Assembly (NCBI RefSeq): GCF_032854445.1
Contig: NC_088304.1
Span: 4,218,001-4,282,000 of the forward strand
Length of the DNA stretch: 64,000 nucleotides
Reading direction: 5' to 3'
Source: Liolophura sinensis
Taxonomy: Eukaryota > Mollusca > Polyplacophora > Chitonida > Chitonidae
Within the stretch, counting starts at the first letter, position 1. Each line of letters starts with the position of its first letter. The translations under genes were made by a program, and so were the position numbers. The notes beneath the pieces were generated by a model. The model did no database searches, was not told the DNA's origin, and worked only from the letters and a program-made list of their open reading frames with translations. Of this stretch, positions 46,101 to 55,414 are shown piece by piece.

Positions 46101-49100
46101 ATACAATATTTATCTCCTATCTTCTGCTTCGAATATCCATTAAACTTGCGGCCATGGTTTATAAGATTATTATATGATACTGTCATATACAAATCATTAC
46201 GTTTTGGATCTGGGTAACAAGACATTTTGCTCCACATTCCATTTGTGCAAGGACATTTATCTTTTATCTCTTCATTTTACAAACCTAGGGACATTATCAA
46301 CAACAACATATGTTTGAACGGTCACATGCACTACTTCACCTTGACCCCTGCGACCTGCTCCACATGGGCCAGCTCAGAATAGACTTCCTGCCTGAGTTGT
46401 GAGAAGGCTGTTATAGATTGATGAGTGACAGGGCGTGCATGCTCCAGGATGCGGTGTAGGTTACTGCCCCTCTGAAGTGCTTCCAGGGCGTTCGGGTGTT
46501 CTGAACTGGGCCTGGAAACACAAAAATATATGGCTTATTTTGTTTGCTGGTATTCTGTTTTCATGTCCTACTACAGATCTGTCTTAGTTTTTTCTCAGTT
46601 CTGGAGTTTTATGCTGAACGGTATTCAACTAAAGTTTAGCAGTTTTCAAGTGACACATTTTCCTTGGTTCTGACTTATTCTTTCACCTTAGAATGATACT
46701 TACAAGTGTATGTGGAGTCTGATCAAGAAAATTTTGAAGCTTTGGCATAAAAAGTGTCATTTTAAGGTTTCCAGTGCATCTGAGGTGCATTTTCACATAC
46801 CCAACTGGGATACAGTATTTGCTTAGTAGATGCTTAACAAACCTCCCGGCTCAAACCCTTGATGAACCTTTGAAAACTGGAATCAAGCCTGCTACCTAGT
46901 TTGCCAAACCCGAGGTGATATTGGTGGAAATGGTCTTCAACGCCCGTAAGACTTGATACCTACTTATTGTCATTAGTAGCCACAAATCTACAAATTCCCT
47001 AAGGTCAGTATTGACCCCAAACCTCCTATTTGAGTTCTTACAATGAGCACCACATGTACAGCTTATCTGAATTTACAGATTGAGGAAATCCTGCATGGTA
47101 TGGCAGAAACTACAGCAACAATCAGGATCCTGACAAATCTTCTGACGAAGGGCTGCAGCCAAGACAAAAAGAGTTCTGAATTCGTACTGGAGACCTTGTT
47201 GGTCAAAAGCCTATTGCCAGCAGCAAGAGTCAAACTTTATACAACTAAGTTCTTTTGTGAATTTGTTGTAGGGTGTGTCAAGTAAGCAGTTCATGTTTTT
47301 AAAATGACACCTGAAGAGTTTCACTGCTTACCTAATCACAAAACACCGTTTCTCGTTCAGCTTCTTGGTGAACTGCTTAGCAGCTTCCCAAGAACGGATG
47401 TCATTTTTAAACCAGAGGACGATTTTCTTAAACTGCTCCAATAATGGTAAAATCTGGAAAAAAAAAATCAATCAATACTTCCTTTGAATAATGAAGTAAA
47501 CCTTTTGATATATGTTGTCAACATTCTTTCTAGTTTATTTTTCTGATAAACTCAATGTTACATACAGGTTCAGTATAATTTTTTTTGTTACATTCATCAT
47601 GAAGTTTTTGCTTACTTTTGTTCTTTGTATTAAGGGTGCTTAATTTTCAGTTTTAAAATATATGCTTCAACTGTTTGCAAACTTTCTAAGAATAAAGATG
47701 ATTAGCTGCCTCTGAAATAGTAATGTGAGTCATTTGCACCATTTTGTACCTTCCTTGACAGGAGGGTTACAGCCATCAATACTCATATTGAGTGAGTGAG
47801 TGAGTGAGTGCCTGGGGTTTAATGTCGTGCTCAACAATTTTTCAGTCATATGACGACGAAGGAATCCTTAGGGTGTATGTAATGTACCTCCTTGTTGCAG
47901 GACGGAATGCCACCGCTCTTTTATCTAGTGCTGCTTCACTGAGACGACTTACCGAAGGCAAGTAAGCCGCCCTGCCCGAGCCATTATAGTGATGCGGGTC
48001 AACAAGTTGTTGCATTATCCCCTTCATGCTGAACGCCAAGCCAGGAAGTTACAACTTCCTCTTTTAAAGTCTTAGGTGTGACTCGACCCAGGATTGATCC
48101 TGAGATCTACCGCTCCCGAAGCGGATGCTCTACGATCTGTGCTATCCGGGACATCTATTCATATTGATACTAACCTCCTGTGGCAACACAGAGTCGCCTT
48201 TTGGAAGTGCGATGGCCGGTACTTTAGTTTCTTGATATACTGCCATGGCATCAAACTCGCTGGCCGTCAAAACAACCTCATTGGTTGATGGAGCAATCGT
48301 GTTCCAGCCAATCAGGCCGTGAACGTCACCTCTACAATTCAAAATTAGCATAAATATCAGAGAAGTCTTAAAAAAAGGAACAAAACCCTAAAAAAAGAAA
48401 AAAATCTTTTTTCTCAGGTAAATGTGAATAGAAACAATTTTCAAAATAATGAATGTAAAATAGCACCTAATTAGCTCAAATTAAAACTAACACTTTCCAT
48501 TGCCACATTGTTTTCACAAATAACTCATCCCATGGAAGAGTGAAATCCATATTAACAGATATAAACTGCCAAATAATCCATCTTATTGACCAATCAAAAT
48601 GTAAAGCTTATCAAGACAAATGGTCACAATACTTGTTTAACTTTCATTGTAACCATGAAGATGATTCTTGGCGGCCTCCGTGGCTCAGTCGGTTAGCACT
48701 CTAGCGCAGTGTATTGACCCAGAGGCCTCTCACCAATGCAGTCGCTGTGAGTTCAAGACCAGCTCATGCTGGCTTCCTCTCCAGCCGTATGTGGGAAGGT
48801 CTGACAGCAACCTGCAGATGGTTGTGGGTTTCCCCCGGGCTCTGCCCGGTTTCCACCCACCATAATGCTGGCCGCTGTCGTATAAGTGAAATATTCTTGA
48901 GTACGGCGTAAAACACCAATCAAAAAAAAAAAGAAGATTTTTTGACACACATTTGGGGTTTCAGGTTGGGGCTTTAGACTGGGACTCTACCGTTTTCATA
49001 TTACATATAACGAAGACGACCAAAGACTGTACATCTCATGTTTTTACTCCCTTTGGTGCGAAGGCAAAACGCTCATCCGTTGACATAAAGAGAACGGACG

Positions 49101-52100
49101 AGTCTATTATAACATGGGATGTTGCTTTCACTGAAAAATGAATGGATAAATATCATATGCCAGGTGTAAGGAAACAACATCTAAAGACATTGTCAATTTC
49201 ATTCCTTCCTCGGTAAAAAACTACTGTGGTGTCAGAAAGGTTAACCATACGTTATCAGTATAAGGCGAACAATTTGCAACTTTGCATTTCATCCTTAGCA
49301 AAGGCAATTATGTCACAGCAAGATTCGAACACGTACTAACCAGTGTGCTGCACATGATATGTAAACAACTCTGGCAGCAGTGGTTATTTCGCGAAGAGAA
49401 TCGTGTCATTGTCGAAAATTACAAGCAGACAGGTACCAACGAATGTTTCAAAACACATCACGCAATCTTTTCAACAGCTGTTTTTGCCATCAGTTTGATA
49501 TTCGTTCCCACTGAAATCAGTGGGTAGTTGGCTGGTACCTTTTATGCCCAGAAACAGAGGTTTTGCCTGGTCTTTGCAGGTCACCCGCTACTTAGAATAA
49601 TTTTGCCTGGATCCTCCAACGCTATACGCCGTATGGGTGGACCTTCTACCTAAAACAATAACCTCGTCCACCTTGTTGACTTAAAAACTGCTGATAGACA
49701 CCCATAGCAGGAACACTGTTCCTTAATTTACCTAACCTATTATATGGCCCTTGAACACCGGATCATTTGGCACACATTTAACTCGGTACAATCTTTTGAC
49801 AAATTTCACTGGAATTGAGTATAATATACTGTACCTCTTATGATAGGGACCATCTTTACCTGTACATGAGCCTTTAACAATTATTTACCTGGAAATGAGC
49901 CTTGGTCGATCATTTACCTGGAAATGAGCCTTGGACAATTAATTACCTGGAAATGAGCCTTGGACAATCATTTACCTGGAAATGAGCCTTGGACAATCAT
50001 TTACCTGGAAATGAGCCTTGAACAATCATTTACCTGGGAAGGAGCCTTGGACAATTAATTACCTGGAAATGAGCCTTGGGCAATTAATTACCTGGAAATG
50101 AGCCTTGGACAATCATTTACCTGGAAATGAGCCTTGGACAATCATTTACCTGGAAATGAGCCTTGGACAATTATTTACCTGGAAATGAGCCTTGGACAAT
50201 CATTTACCTGGGAAGGAGCCTTGGACAATCATTTACCTGGGAATGAGCCTTGGACAATTAATTACCTGGAAACGAGCCTTGGACAATTATTTACCTGGAA
50301 ATGAGCCTTGGACAATTAATTACCTGGAAACGAGCCTTGGACAATCATTTACCTGGAAATGAGCCTTTGACAATTATTTACCTGGAAATGAGCCTTGAAC
50401 AATTATTTACCTGGAAATGAGCCTTGGACAATCATTTACCTGGAAATGAGCTTTGAACAATCATTTACCTGGAAATGAGCCTTGGACAATCATTTACCTG
50501 GGAAGGAGCCTTGGACAATCATTTACCTGGGAATGAGCCTTGGACAATTAATTACCTGGAAACGAGCCTTGGGCAATTATTTACCTGGAAATGAGCCTTG
50601 GACAATTTTTTACCTGGAAAAAAGCCTTTGACAATTATTTACCTGGAAATGAGCCTTGGACAATCATTTACCTGGAAATGAGCCTTGGACAATCATTTAC
50701 CTGGAAATGAGCCTTGGACAATTATTTACCTGGGAATGATAGTCTCTCGAGTCCCTTTCAGTGTTCCGTCGTCAGCTGTCTTCACTGCAATCTTCTTCAC
50801 CGCATGAATTGTGTTGTCCACAAAGTACACAGGAACTAGGAATGCTTCTCGTGACTGGTCCACCCTCACACCATACGCCTTTAACACACTGGGGGACAGG
50901 CCCTGTCAAACAGGTAAAGGAGGATTCTTAGAGTAAGGAAAGTTTCGAGGTGGAATATAAAACTTCTACTACAACGTCTTACTCATACTCCTTACATATG
51001 GTGCCCTTTGCGGCCACTTTACATGACCGCCAGCACTAGAAAATTTTGTACAGAAATCTTGAACAACGCCGAGGTCAATCAAGTCATGGTGATGGGACAG
51101 GAAGTGATGTCAGAAAGCACAAATTTCTGTTTCCACCTTTGTTTGTACTACATATTCTTTATACATTCTCTTTATCTAAAGTAAGCACAACGTGATGAAA
51201 CAATTGACAAATGAAACAATTTTATTGATGAATGCTGAAGACATATGTCATATCTTTCAAGATATGCCAGAATGCACACTATTTTAAACTAAATGAACAT
51301 GGCTATTTGGATCACAATGGGACTGATTGGTGAAGCAATTGTAGGTAAAGTCTAAACAGTCCCTGGCTAAAGGATCGAAAAGGTCAACAGTGCACGAACT
51401 TTGTCTTGATTGGTCATGCTTGTGGCTTTAGTCTCGTAGCAGATTCCACAAAAACATTCCTGAAATCTCGACACAAAATGTAGTTTGTAGAACTGGTACA
51501 GGCAGCTGATGTTTTGACACGTTTGCCATAAGATAACATGTATGAGGTGGTCAACATTTTAATATCTATAGCCAAAAATAAGCTCTAAAATTGCATTTCA
51601 CAAGTTGAAAATCTTGTGGAATTGGGTAACGTCAGCTCTACGTTTCACTGTAAGACCTAATTTTTACCTTTGCCATTGTAAGTTTACCTCTACTCTGCGA
51701 ATCACAATGAAAATGCCATTGATTACTCGTCAATTAAGTACAACAACCAGTCCTAAGGTGAAGACTAAAACTGTGCTGAGCATACGTCTGCATTCTGATC
51801 TTGTGCAGACAAACAATATTTATCAACCATGTCAGAGATGGGTCATACCTGCAGAGAGCTGACATGTAATAAGTGGTCAAGATCATCTTCTGACACATCA
51901 TGCCAGGGGAGAGAACTCTCCCACAACGCTGTCATGACAGCTGAGCGAGGAGCGTTATAATTACTCTCCATCTCAGGGAAGCAGTCTTGGTCTTTTCTAG
52001 AATATAAATCATGACATTATTGTAACTTCAATTTTGGGGGAATTTTTTTCAAGAAAATTTCTCGTCTCAGACACTGACAACAATGCTTTAACTGCTTGAT

Positions 52101-55047
52101 CTCGCATGAATCCCCAAAAACAATGCTTTAACTCCTTGATCTAGCATGAATCCCCATAACAATGCTTTAAATACTTGATCCACCACGAATCCCCAAAAAC
52201 AATACTTTAACTCCTTGATCTAGCATGAATCCCCATAACAATGCTTTAAATACTTGATCCACCACGAATCCCCAAAAACAATACTTTAACTGCTTGATCT
52301 AGCATGAATCCCCATAACAATGCTTTAAATACTTGATCCACCACGAATCCCCAAAAACAATACTTTAAATACTTGATCCACCATGAATCCCCAAGAACAA
52401 TACTTTAAAAGCTTGATCCACCATGAATCCCCAAGAACAATGCTTTAACTGCTTGATCCAGCATGAATCCCCAAGAACAATGCTTTAAACACTTGATCCA
52501 CCACGAATCCCCAAAAACAATACTTTAAACGCTTGATCCAGCATGAATCCCCCAAAACAATGCTTTAACTGCTTGATCTAGCATGAATCCCCAAGAACAA
52601 TGCTTTAACTGCTTGATCCATCATGAATCCCCCAAAACAATACTTTAAATGCTTGATCTACCATGGATCCCCAAAAACAATACTTTAAATACTTGATCCA
52701 CCATGAATCCCCAAGAACAATACTATAAATACTTGATCCACCATGAATCCTCCAAAACAATACTTTAAATACTTAATCCACCATGAATCCCCCAAAACAA
52801 TACTTTAAATGCTTGATCCACCATGGATCCCCCAAAACAATACTTTAAATACTTGATCCACCATGAATCCCCAAGAACAATACTTTAAATACTTGATCCA
52901 CCATTAATCCCCCAAAACAATACTTTAAATACTTGATCCACCATGAATCCCCAAAAACAATACTTTAAATACTTGATCCACCATGAATCCCCAAGAACAA
53001 TACTTTAAATACTTGATCCACCATGAATCCCCCAAAACAATACTTTAAATACTTAATCCACCATGAATCCCCCAAAACAATACTTTAAATGCTTGATTCA
53101 CCATGGATCCTCAAAAACAATACTTTAAATGCTTGATCCATCATGAATCACCAAGAACAATGCTGTAACTGCTTGATCTAGCATGAAACCCCAAAACAAT
53201 GCTTTCACTGTTTCAACCAGCTTAAATCCCCGAAAACAATGCTTTAACTGTCTGAACCAGCCTAAATCCCCGAGAACAATGCTTTAACCGCTAGATCCCC
53301 GGGATCATGTTGGTCACGAGGAAAATGTACTTCAGGTTTTCAGCAATAGCCCTTAGACCTGTCGTAAACCTTGAACATAATAAACACGAAATACCATGCG
53401 GATGATATCAAAAAACAGATGCTCATCTATATCCAATATCACACCATATATTCACTCACTTTCTCCGAGTTCCTTTCAGTAATGAAACATTGTCTTGAAA
53501 CTGGCTCCAGGCACCAACCTTTCGACAAGCATGGCACACAAATGATCCTGTAAAAAGTGGAAGAAATATATAAACACAAGTAGCAAATATGATATGATAA
53601 ATTTTACTTTATCTTCCTAGATGATGTGCCTCAAAAATGAAAAACTCAACTCAACGAAAAAGTCCACCTGGATAACGAAATTGTCTGAGTTTCAGCCTCA
53701 CCAGTTTTCTTTTTATTGACTACATAGTTAAAAATCAATGTAATTTTTTTCTTAAAATTAAAACCCACAGTATAAGGCAGTTTTTGCAGTAAAGGTGCTC
53801 ATCAATACAACGAAACTCCGATTTACACCTTGCTTACAGTACCACGGTTAAATGCAGCTGTCAAATTTTGGGCGCCCATTTAGGAGGCTAATTCGGGCAG
53901 AAACACTTCTGCACACATGTATTAAGAAACTTGAAACTAATATCTTATATACCAAATCATAGTATCAAAATTATTATCTGATATCAGTACAAAAAACACT
54001 GCAAATTGCTCCAAACACCTAATTTGACTTCATCAGGCAATATTGCCCTTAACTTTTGCCTTTATAGGTATGCTGTAATTTGGACATCTTTAAAAGGTGC
54101 CAAAACATCCTTGCATTTGGCCCGGAGTACATACCTGTCGTCATGTTTATATATATTTTTTCTGTTTCGTCCAGCTTCGTTTTTCTCTTGTTCAGACGTG
54201 GACATGACGTTATGAAACAAGTGTGGCCGTTTTCAAACTTTAGACTTTGAGCCGTGAGGTATTTCTTAATATCTGCTGGCATTACTGTCACTGGTTCTTG
54301 CAAAACTGGAATAGATTTCCCATAATCCCTTGCTTGGAGAGTTGTCCAAGGCCGACCAATCTCATCAGCTGGTGATTTGGAAGCCGCCTGGCCAGAATTT
54401 GTCACGTTTGTTAAAGGGGGAGAACTCAGGTTTCTTTTGTTCACAGATGAATTACCTCCCTTTACTCTTCCACATTTCCCACAAGTGTTCTGTTTTGAAA
54501 ACCAAGCAATTCCACTATAAGATCTTCGAGAACTGGAAATAAAACTGTTACCCCAAAAGTCAGATGAATTCTGCAGAAATTGTTTGAAGTGTCTTGGACT
54601 TAAAATGCTACCTTCCTCACATATTGAGTTCAACAGATTCATTTTTTGCAATCGTTGGTAAGACTTGACATGGTAGGGACTCCCGGGATCTCGTGGATGT
54701 TTGCGACATCCATCCATGCTTACATCTGTACATTCTTCGGGTGACAAGGCTTCAATACAACGGTTCCCTCTCATGTGCAAAATGCTGCTATATCTCTTTG
54801 TGAAGAATGACCTGTTCTTCTGCACATTCGAAATTTTATCCACCAAACACCTCGCACCATATTGGTAACCCTTCGCAATGACTTGTCTCTCTTCCTTGTC
54901 ATTTAACACACAATGGTAGTTTTGTCCAAGACTTGTTCTTCCCTGAACAATTTTGGAAAAATTTTCACTGATAGTTCGATCTCTGAGATTCTGTTTCAGG
55001 TTGATGTTGGTGGCATTTTGTTGCCGCAGCAACTGTGCCGCCTTCAT
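39972..55047 (-). CDS. TWNK: Twinkle, mitochondrial replicative DNA helicase (complete, 13 exons)
   Basis: Exons on the minus strand: 54135-55047, 53460-53547, 51849-51996, 50730-50902, 48175-48331, 47332-47453, 46340-46511, 45285-45419, 44425-44498, 42642-42756, 42042-42233, 41116-41244 and 39972-40142. They sum to 2589 bp, 862 residues plus stop, with every phase consistent. Twinkle is the hexameric 5'-3' helicase of the mtDNA replisome. Seen: a 250-residue N-terminal part I do not recognise, a zinc-ribbon-like Cys set (C277, C282, C309 and C312), a primase-like segment (exons 3-7), then the RecA-type helicase with Walker [10 protein letters not shown] (K621), Walker B VVVDN (D716) and [11 protein letters not shown]. 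Human Twinkle is 684 residues, so this protein is longer, mainly at the N-terminus. An in-frame TAA 12 bases before the ATG supports the start. Introns hold six or more repeats and four long minisatellites. Confidence 0.95.
40365..40510 (+). repeat. Family A SINE, 5'-truncated
   Basis: ACCTGCGGACGGTCGTG, GCCCGGTTTCCTCCCATCAC and AACCAATCAAATAAATAAAT in Twinkle intron 12. Confidence 0.9.
40520..40640 (-). repeat. Family D dispersed repeat fragment
   Basis: GATGGTGGTCAGTGGGATGC, GAGTTAAACCACTGACC, GGCAAGCTGCTGAGTAAC and CTCCCACATACATGATGG follow the order of 23704-23980. Confidence 0.5.
40925..41092 (+). repeat. Family A SINE, 5'-truncated
   Basis: CACGGAAGGTCTGCCATCAA, CCTGCGGATGGTCGTGGG, CAATGCTGACCATTCTCG and CTCAATAAAATAAATAAATA. 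It ends about 25 bp from exon 12. Confidence 0.9.
41116..41244 (-). CDS. TWNK: Twinkle exon 12
   Basis: Acceptor GACTCTTCAG, donor CTACAG|GTAATG. 43 codons: [20 protein letters not shown], then [13 protein letters not shown] and [16 protein letters not shown] is the helicase motif that follows Walker B. Confidence 0.96.
41611..41781. repeat. 17-bp minisatellite in Twinkle intron 11
   Basis: About ten units of GACCAACTGTCAATGTT with small variants (GTC or ATG losses). Confidence 0.95.
42042..42233 (-). CDS. TWNK: Twinkle exon 11 (Walker B)
   Basis: Acceptor TTTTTTGACAG, donor AGAAAG|GTTAGC. 64 codons: [47 protein letters not shown] carries the Walker B Asp. Confidence 0.96.
42642..42756 (-). 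CDS. TWNK: Twinkle exon 10
   Basis: Acceptor TTTCTTGTACCAAG, donor ATAGAG|GTCAGT. Reads [20 protein letters not shown], then [18 protein letters not shown]. Confidence 0.95.
42757..43394 (-). other. Twinkle intron 9, part without tandem repeats
   Basis: AT-rich intron DNA. No recognised repeat or RNA. Confidence 0.5.
43395..44370. repeat. About 39-bp minisatellite in Twinkle intron 9
   Basis: About 25 units, 36-41 bp each, of CCAACCTGAAACCCCAAATG then CAGAGTCCCTGTCTAAAGCC. Units vary in length and sequence, so the array is old. One unit in reverse orientation is found alone at 48948-48992. Confidence 0.93.
44425..44498 (-). CDS. TWNK: Twinkle exon 9
   Basis: Acceptor TTTTGTCAAG, donor GCCCA|GTGAGT. 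74 bp: [20 protein letters not shown] and TQFA plus two bases. Confidence 0.95.
44499..45284 (-). other. Twinkle intron 8
   Basis: No recognised repeat or gene. Confidence 0.5.
45285..45419 (-). CDS. TWNK: Twinkle exon 8 (Walker A)
   Basis: Acceptor CCCTGACAG, donor CAGGGG|GTAAGT. 45 codons: [20 protein letters not shown], then [20 protein letters not shown] and [14 protein letters not shown] is the nucleotide-binding P-loop. Confidence 0.97.
45515..45662 (-). repeat. Family A SINE, diverged
   Basis: TTTATTTATTTATTTATTTG, GCCAGCATTACG, GAACCCCGGGGAAACCCAC and CATGCCTGGCTGGAGAGGAA in reverse family order. Confidence 0.85.
45911..46105 (+). repeat. Family F dispersed repeat
   Basis: TTTTTTCAAGTGACATTC, CGCCACTTCAGAGG, TTTTGTGAAGTGAATTT, ATCAGAAAAACTTACGTA and TTGGCATCAAAAGTTCATTT, as at 32566-32790. 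Confidence 0.75.
46340..46511 (-). CDS. TWNK: Twinkle exon 7
   Basis: Acceptor GTTTCCAG, donor GTCAAG|GTGAAG. Reads [20 protein letters not shown], then [20 protein letters not shown] and VEQVAGVK. It is the linker to the helicase domain. Confidence 0.95.
46600..46815 (+). repeat. Family F dispersed repeat, diverged
   Basis: TTTAGCAGTTTTCAAGTGAC, GAATGATACTTACAAGTG, GGAGTCTGATCAAGAAAATT and TTTGGCATAAAAAGTGTCAT keep the family F order. Confidence 0.65.
46816..47331 (-). other. Twinkle intron 6, part without known repeats
   Basis: A plus-strand frame of 80 codons (47043-47285) is not similar to any family I know and is taken as chance. Confidence 0.45.
47332..47453 (-). CDS. TWNK: Twinkle exon 6
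   Basis: Acceptor TTTTTCCAG, donor GATTAG|GTAAGC. Reads [20 protein letters not shown], then [20 protein letters not shown]. This is the toprim-like part of the primase-related region. Confidence 0.95.
47454..47789 (-). other. Twinkle intron 5, part without known repeats
   Basis: AT-rich, nothing recognised. Confidence 0.5.
47790..48152 (-). repeat. Family B tRNA-derived SINE, complete
   Basis: The minus strand starts CCCGGATAGCACAGATCGTA and GAGCATCCGCTTCGGGAGCG, a tRNA-like head with A-box TAGCACAGATCG and a B-box-like GGATCAATCC. The body follows and the 3' end is a (CACT)n-type tail (plus-strand TGAGTGAGTGAGTGAGTG). It lies 22 bp from the donor of Twinkle exon 5. Confidence 0.92.
48175..48331 (-). 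CDS. TWNK: Twinkle exon 5
   Basis: Acceptor TTGAATTGTAG, donor CAGGAG|GTTAGT. Reads [20 protein letters not shown], then [20 protein letters not shown] and [12 protein letters not shown], the primase-like region. Confidence 0.95.
48332..48667 (-). other. Twinkle intron 4, start of distal part
   Basis: AT-rich intron DNA without recognised features. Confidence 0.5.
48668..48932 (+). repeat. Family A tRNA-derived SINE, complete reference copy
   Basis: Starts TTGGCGGCCTCCGTGGCTCA with A-box TGGCTCAGTCGG and B-box GAGTTCAAGACC (about 48748), then GCTGGCTTCCTCTCCAGCC, GGGAAGGTCTGACAGCAACC, TTTCCCCCGGGCTCTGCCCG, GTATAAGTGAAATATTCTTG and CACCAATCAAAAAAAAAAAG. About 15 further copies or fragments of this family lie in the window. 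A tRNA head, a conserved core and an A-rich tail define a Pol III SINE. Confidence 0.95.
48948..48992 (-). repeat. Lone inverted unit of the intron 9 minisatellite
   Basis: Plus strand CATTTGGGGTTTCAGGTTGG then GGCTTTAGACTGGGACTCTA. This is the reverse complement of one unit of the array at 43395-44370. It sits right after the A-rich tail of the family A SINE. Confidence 0.85.
48993..49847 (-). other. Twinkle intron 4, middle part
   Basis: No recognised repeat or coding exon. Confidence 0.5.
49848..50735 (-). repeat. 29-bp tandem array that includes the donor of Twinkle exon 4
   Basis: About 30 units of 29 bp (plus-strand AATTATTTACCTGGAAATGA then GCCTTGGAC). On the minus strand each unit contains CCAG|GTAAATAATTG. 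The unit at the right edge is the real donor (CCCAG|GTAAAT at 50734-50724). Confidence 0.96.
50730..50902 (-). CDS. TWNK: Twinkle exon 4
   Basis: Acceptor TTTGACAG, donor TCCCAG|GTAAAT. Reads [20 protein letters not shown], then [20 protein letters not shown] and KGTRETIIP. The donor lies in the first unit of a 29-bp array. Confidence 0.95.
51045..51195 (+). repeat. Family E dispersed repeat
   Basis: GTACAGAAATCTTGAACAAC, GAGGTCAATCAAGTC, GGAAGTGATGTCAGAAAG, CCTTTGTTTGTAC and TCTTTATCTAAAGTA parallel the copy at 25262-25405. Confidence 0.65.
51196..51848 (-). other. Twinkle intron 3, part without known repeats
   Basis: No recognised feature. Confidence 0.5.
51849..51996 (-). CDS. TWNK: Twinkle exon 3
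   Basis: Acceptor TATATTCTAG, donor CTGCAG|GTATGA. Reads [20 protein letters not shown], then [20 protein letters not shown] and HVSSLQ. Confidence 0.93.
52075..53290. repeat. 40-bp minisatellite in Twinkle intron 2
   Basis: About 30 units of 40 bp: AACAATACTTTAAATACTTG then ATCCACCATGAATCCCCAAG. Period is exact in the centre (52861 and 52901); the left and right edges are more diverged. Confidence 0.96.
53460..53547 (-). CDS. TWNK: Twinkle exon 2
   Basis: Acceptor CTTTTTACAG, donor AGAAA|GTGAGT. Completes Gly305, then [20 protein letters not shown] and [13 protein letters not shown] is the second Cys pair of the zinc-ribbon-like motif. Confidence 0.93.
53548..54134 (-). other. Twinkle intron 1
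   Basis: No recognised repeat. The exon 1 frame would run on 28 codons into this intron to a stop at 54049 if unspliced, but the ACAG|GTATGT donor and the TTG-SF joint of the family favour splicing at 54135. Confidence 0.7.
54135..55047 (-). CDS. TWNK: Twinkle exon 1 (N-terminus)
   Basis: ATG at 55045-55047, donor ACGACAG|GTATGT. 304 codons. Residues 1 to about 250 are rich in Ser, Arg, Lys and Asn and match nothing I know. The start is Lys and Arg rich with few acidic residues, compatible with a mitochondrial presequence. TCGKC (C189 and C192) is an extra Cys pair. From about 253 the family part begins: [20 protein letters not shown], then [10 protein letters not shown] and KIYINMTTG. Confidence 0.92.
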
Positions 55048-55414
55048 TGTGTTAGAATCTTAACCAGATAGTTCAGAGGGGCAGGACTTCCTACAAGTGA
55101 TTGACACATATTGACAAGCTCACTGAAAAACCAAGAAAAGAAACAGAAACTTGAATGAAATCTTTTGAAGTTGACTGGGCAAATTGCTTCTATTTTTAAT
55201 TCATGACAGATGAAAGCATCGCTGAACTTGTCACAAAGGACTGTGTAGTCCTGTTCGGTTAATTTCCATGTCTTGGCCCGTGGTTCTGAAATTTTAGTTG
55301 ACCCGACTGGCCATAACAGCAAAAAATCATTTTGACGAGCCAGAAGGAAATTTCTGTGGATTGCAACACCATTTCGGCTTGGAAATAGCTTTGTACTTGT
55401 AGGGGCAATAACAA
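55048..55414 (-). other. Twinkle 5' UTR and proximal upstream region
   Basis: A 92-codon minus-strand frame (55044-55322) ends overlapping the Twinkle ATG. It has no similarity that I can name and may be a chance or upstream frame. No TATA box seen. Confidence 0.4.

Noticed and set aside
54049-54134. Extension of Twinkle exon 1 to the stop at 54049
   Set aside because: A strong donor (ACAG|GTATGT) at 54135 and the TTG-SFVC joint with exon 2 fit the family; reading through would lose the second Cys pair.
55044-55322. A 92-codon gene just upstream of Twinkle
   Set aside because: No known similarity. It overlaps the Twinkle start and lies in its 5' UTR. I looked for an MRPL43-like head-to-head partner, as in vertebrates, and found no such exon.
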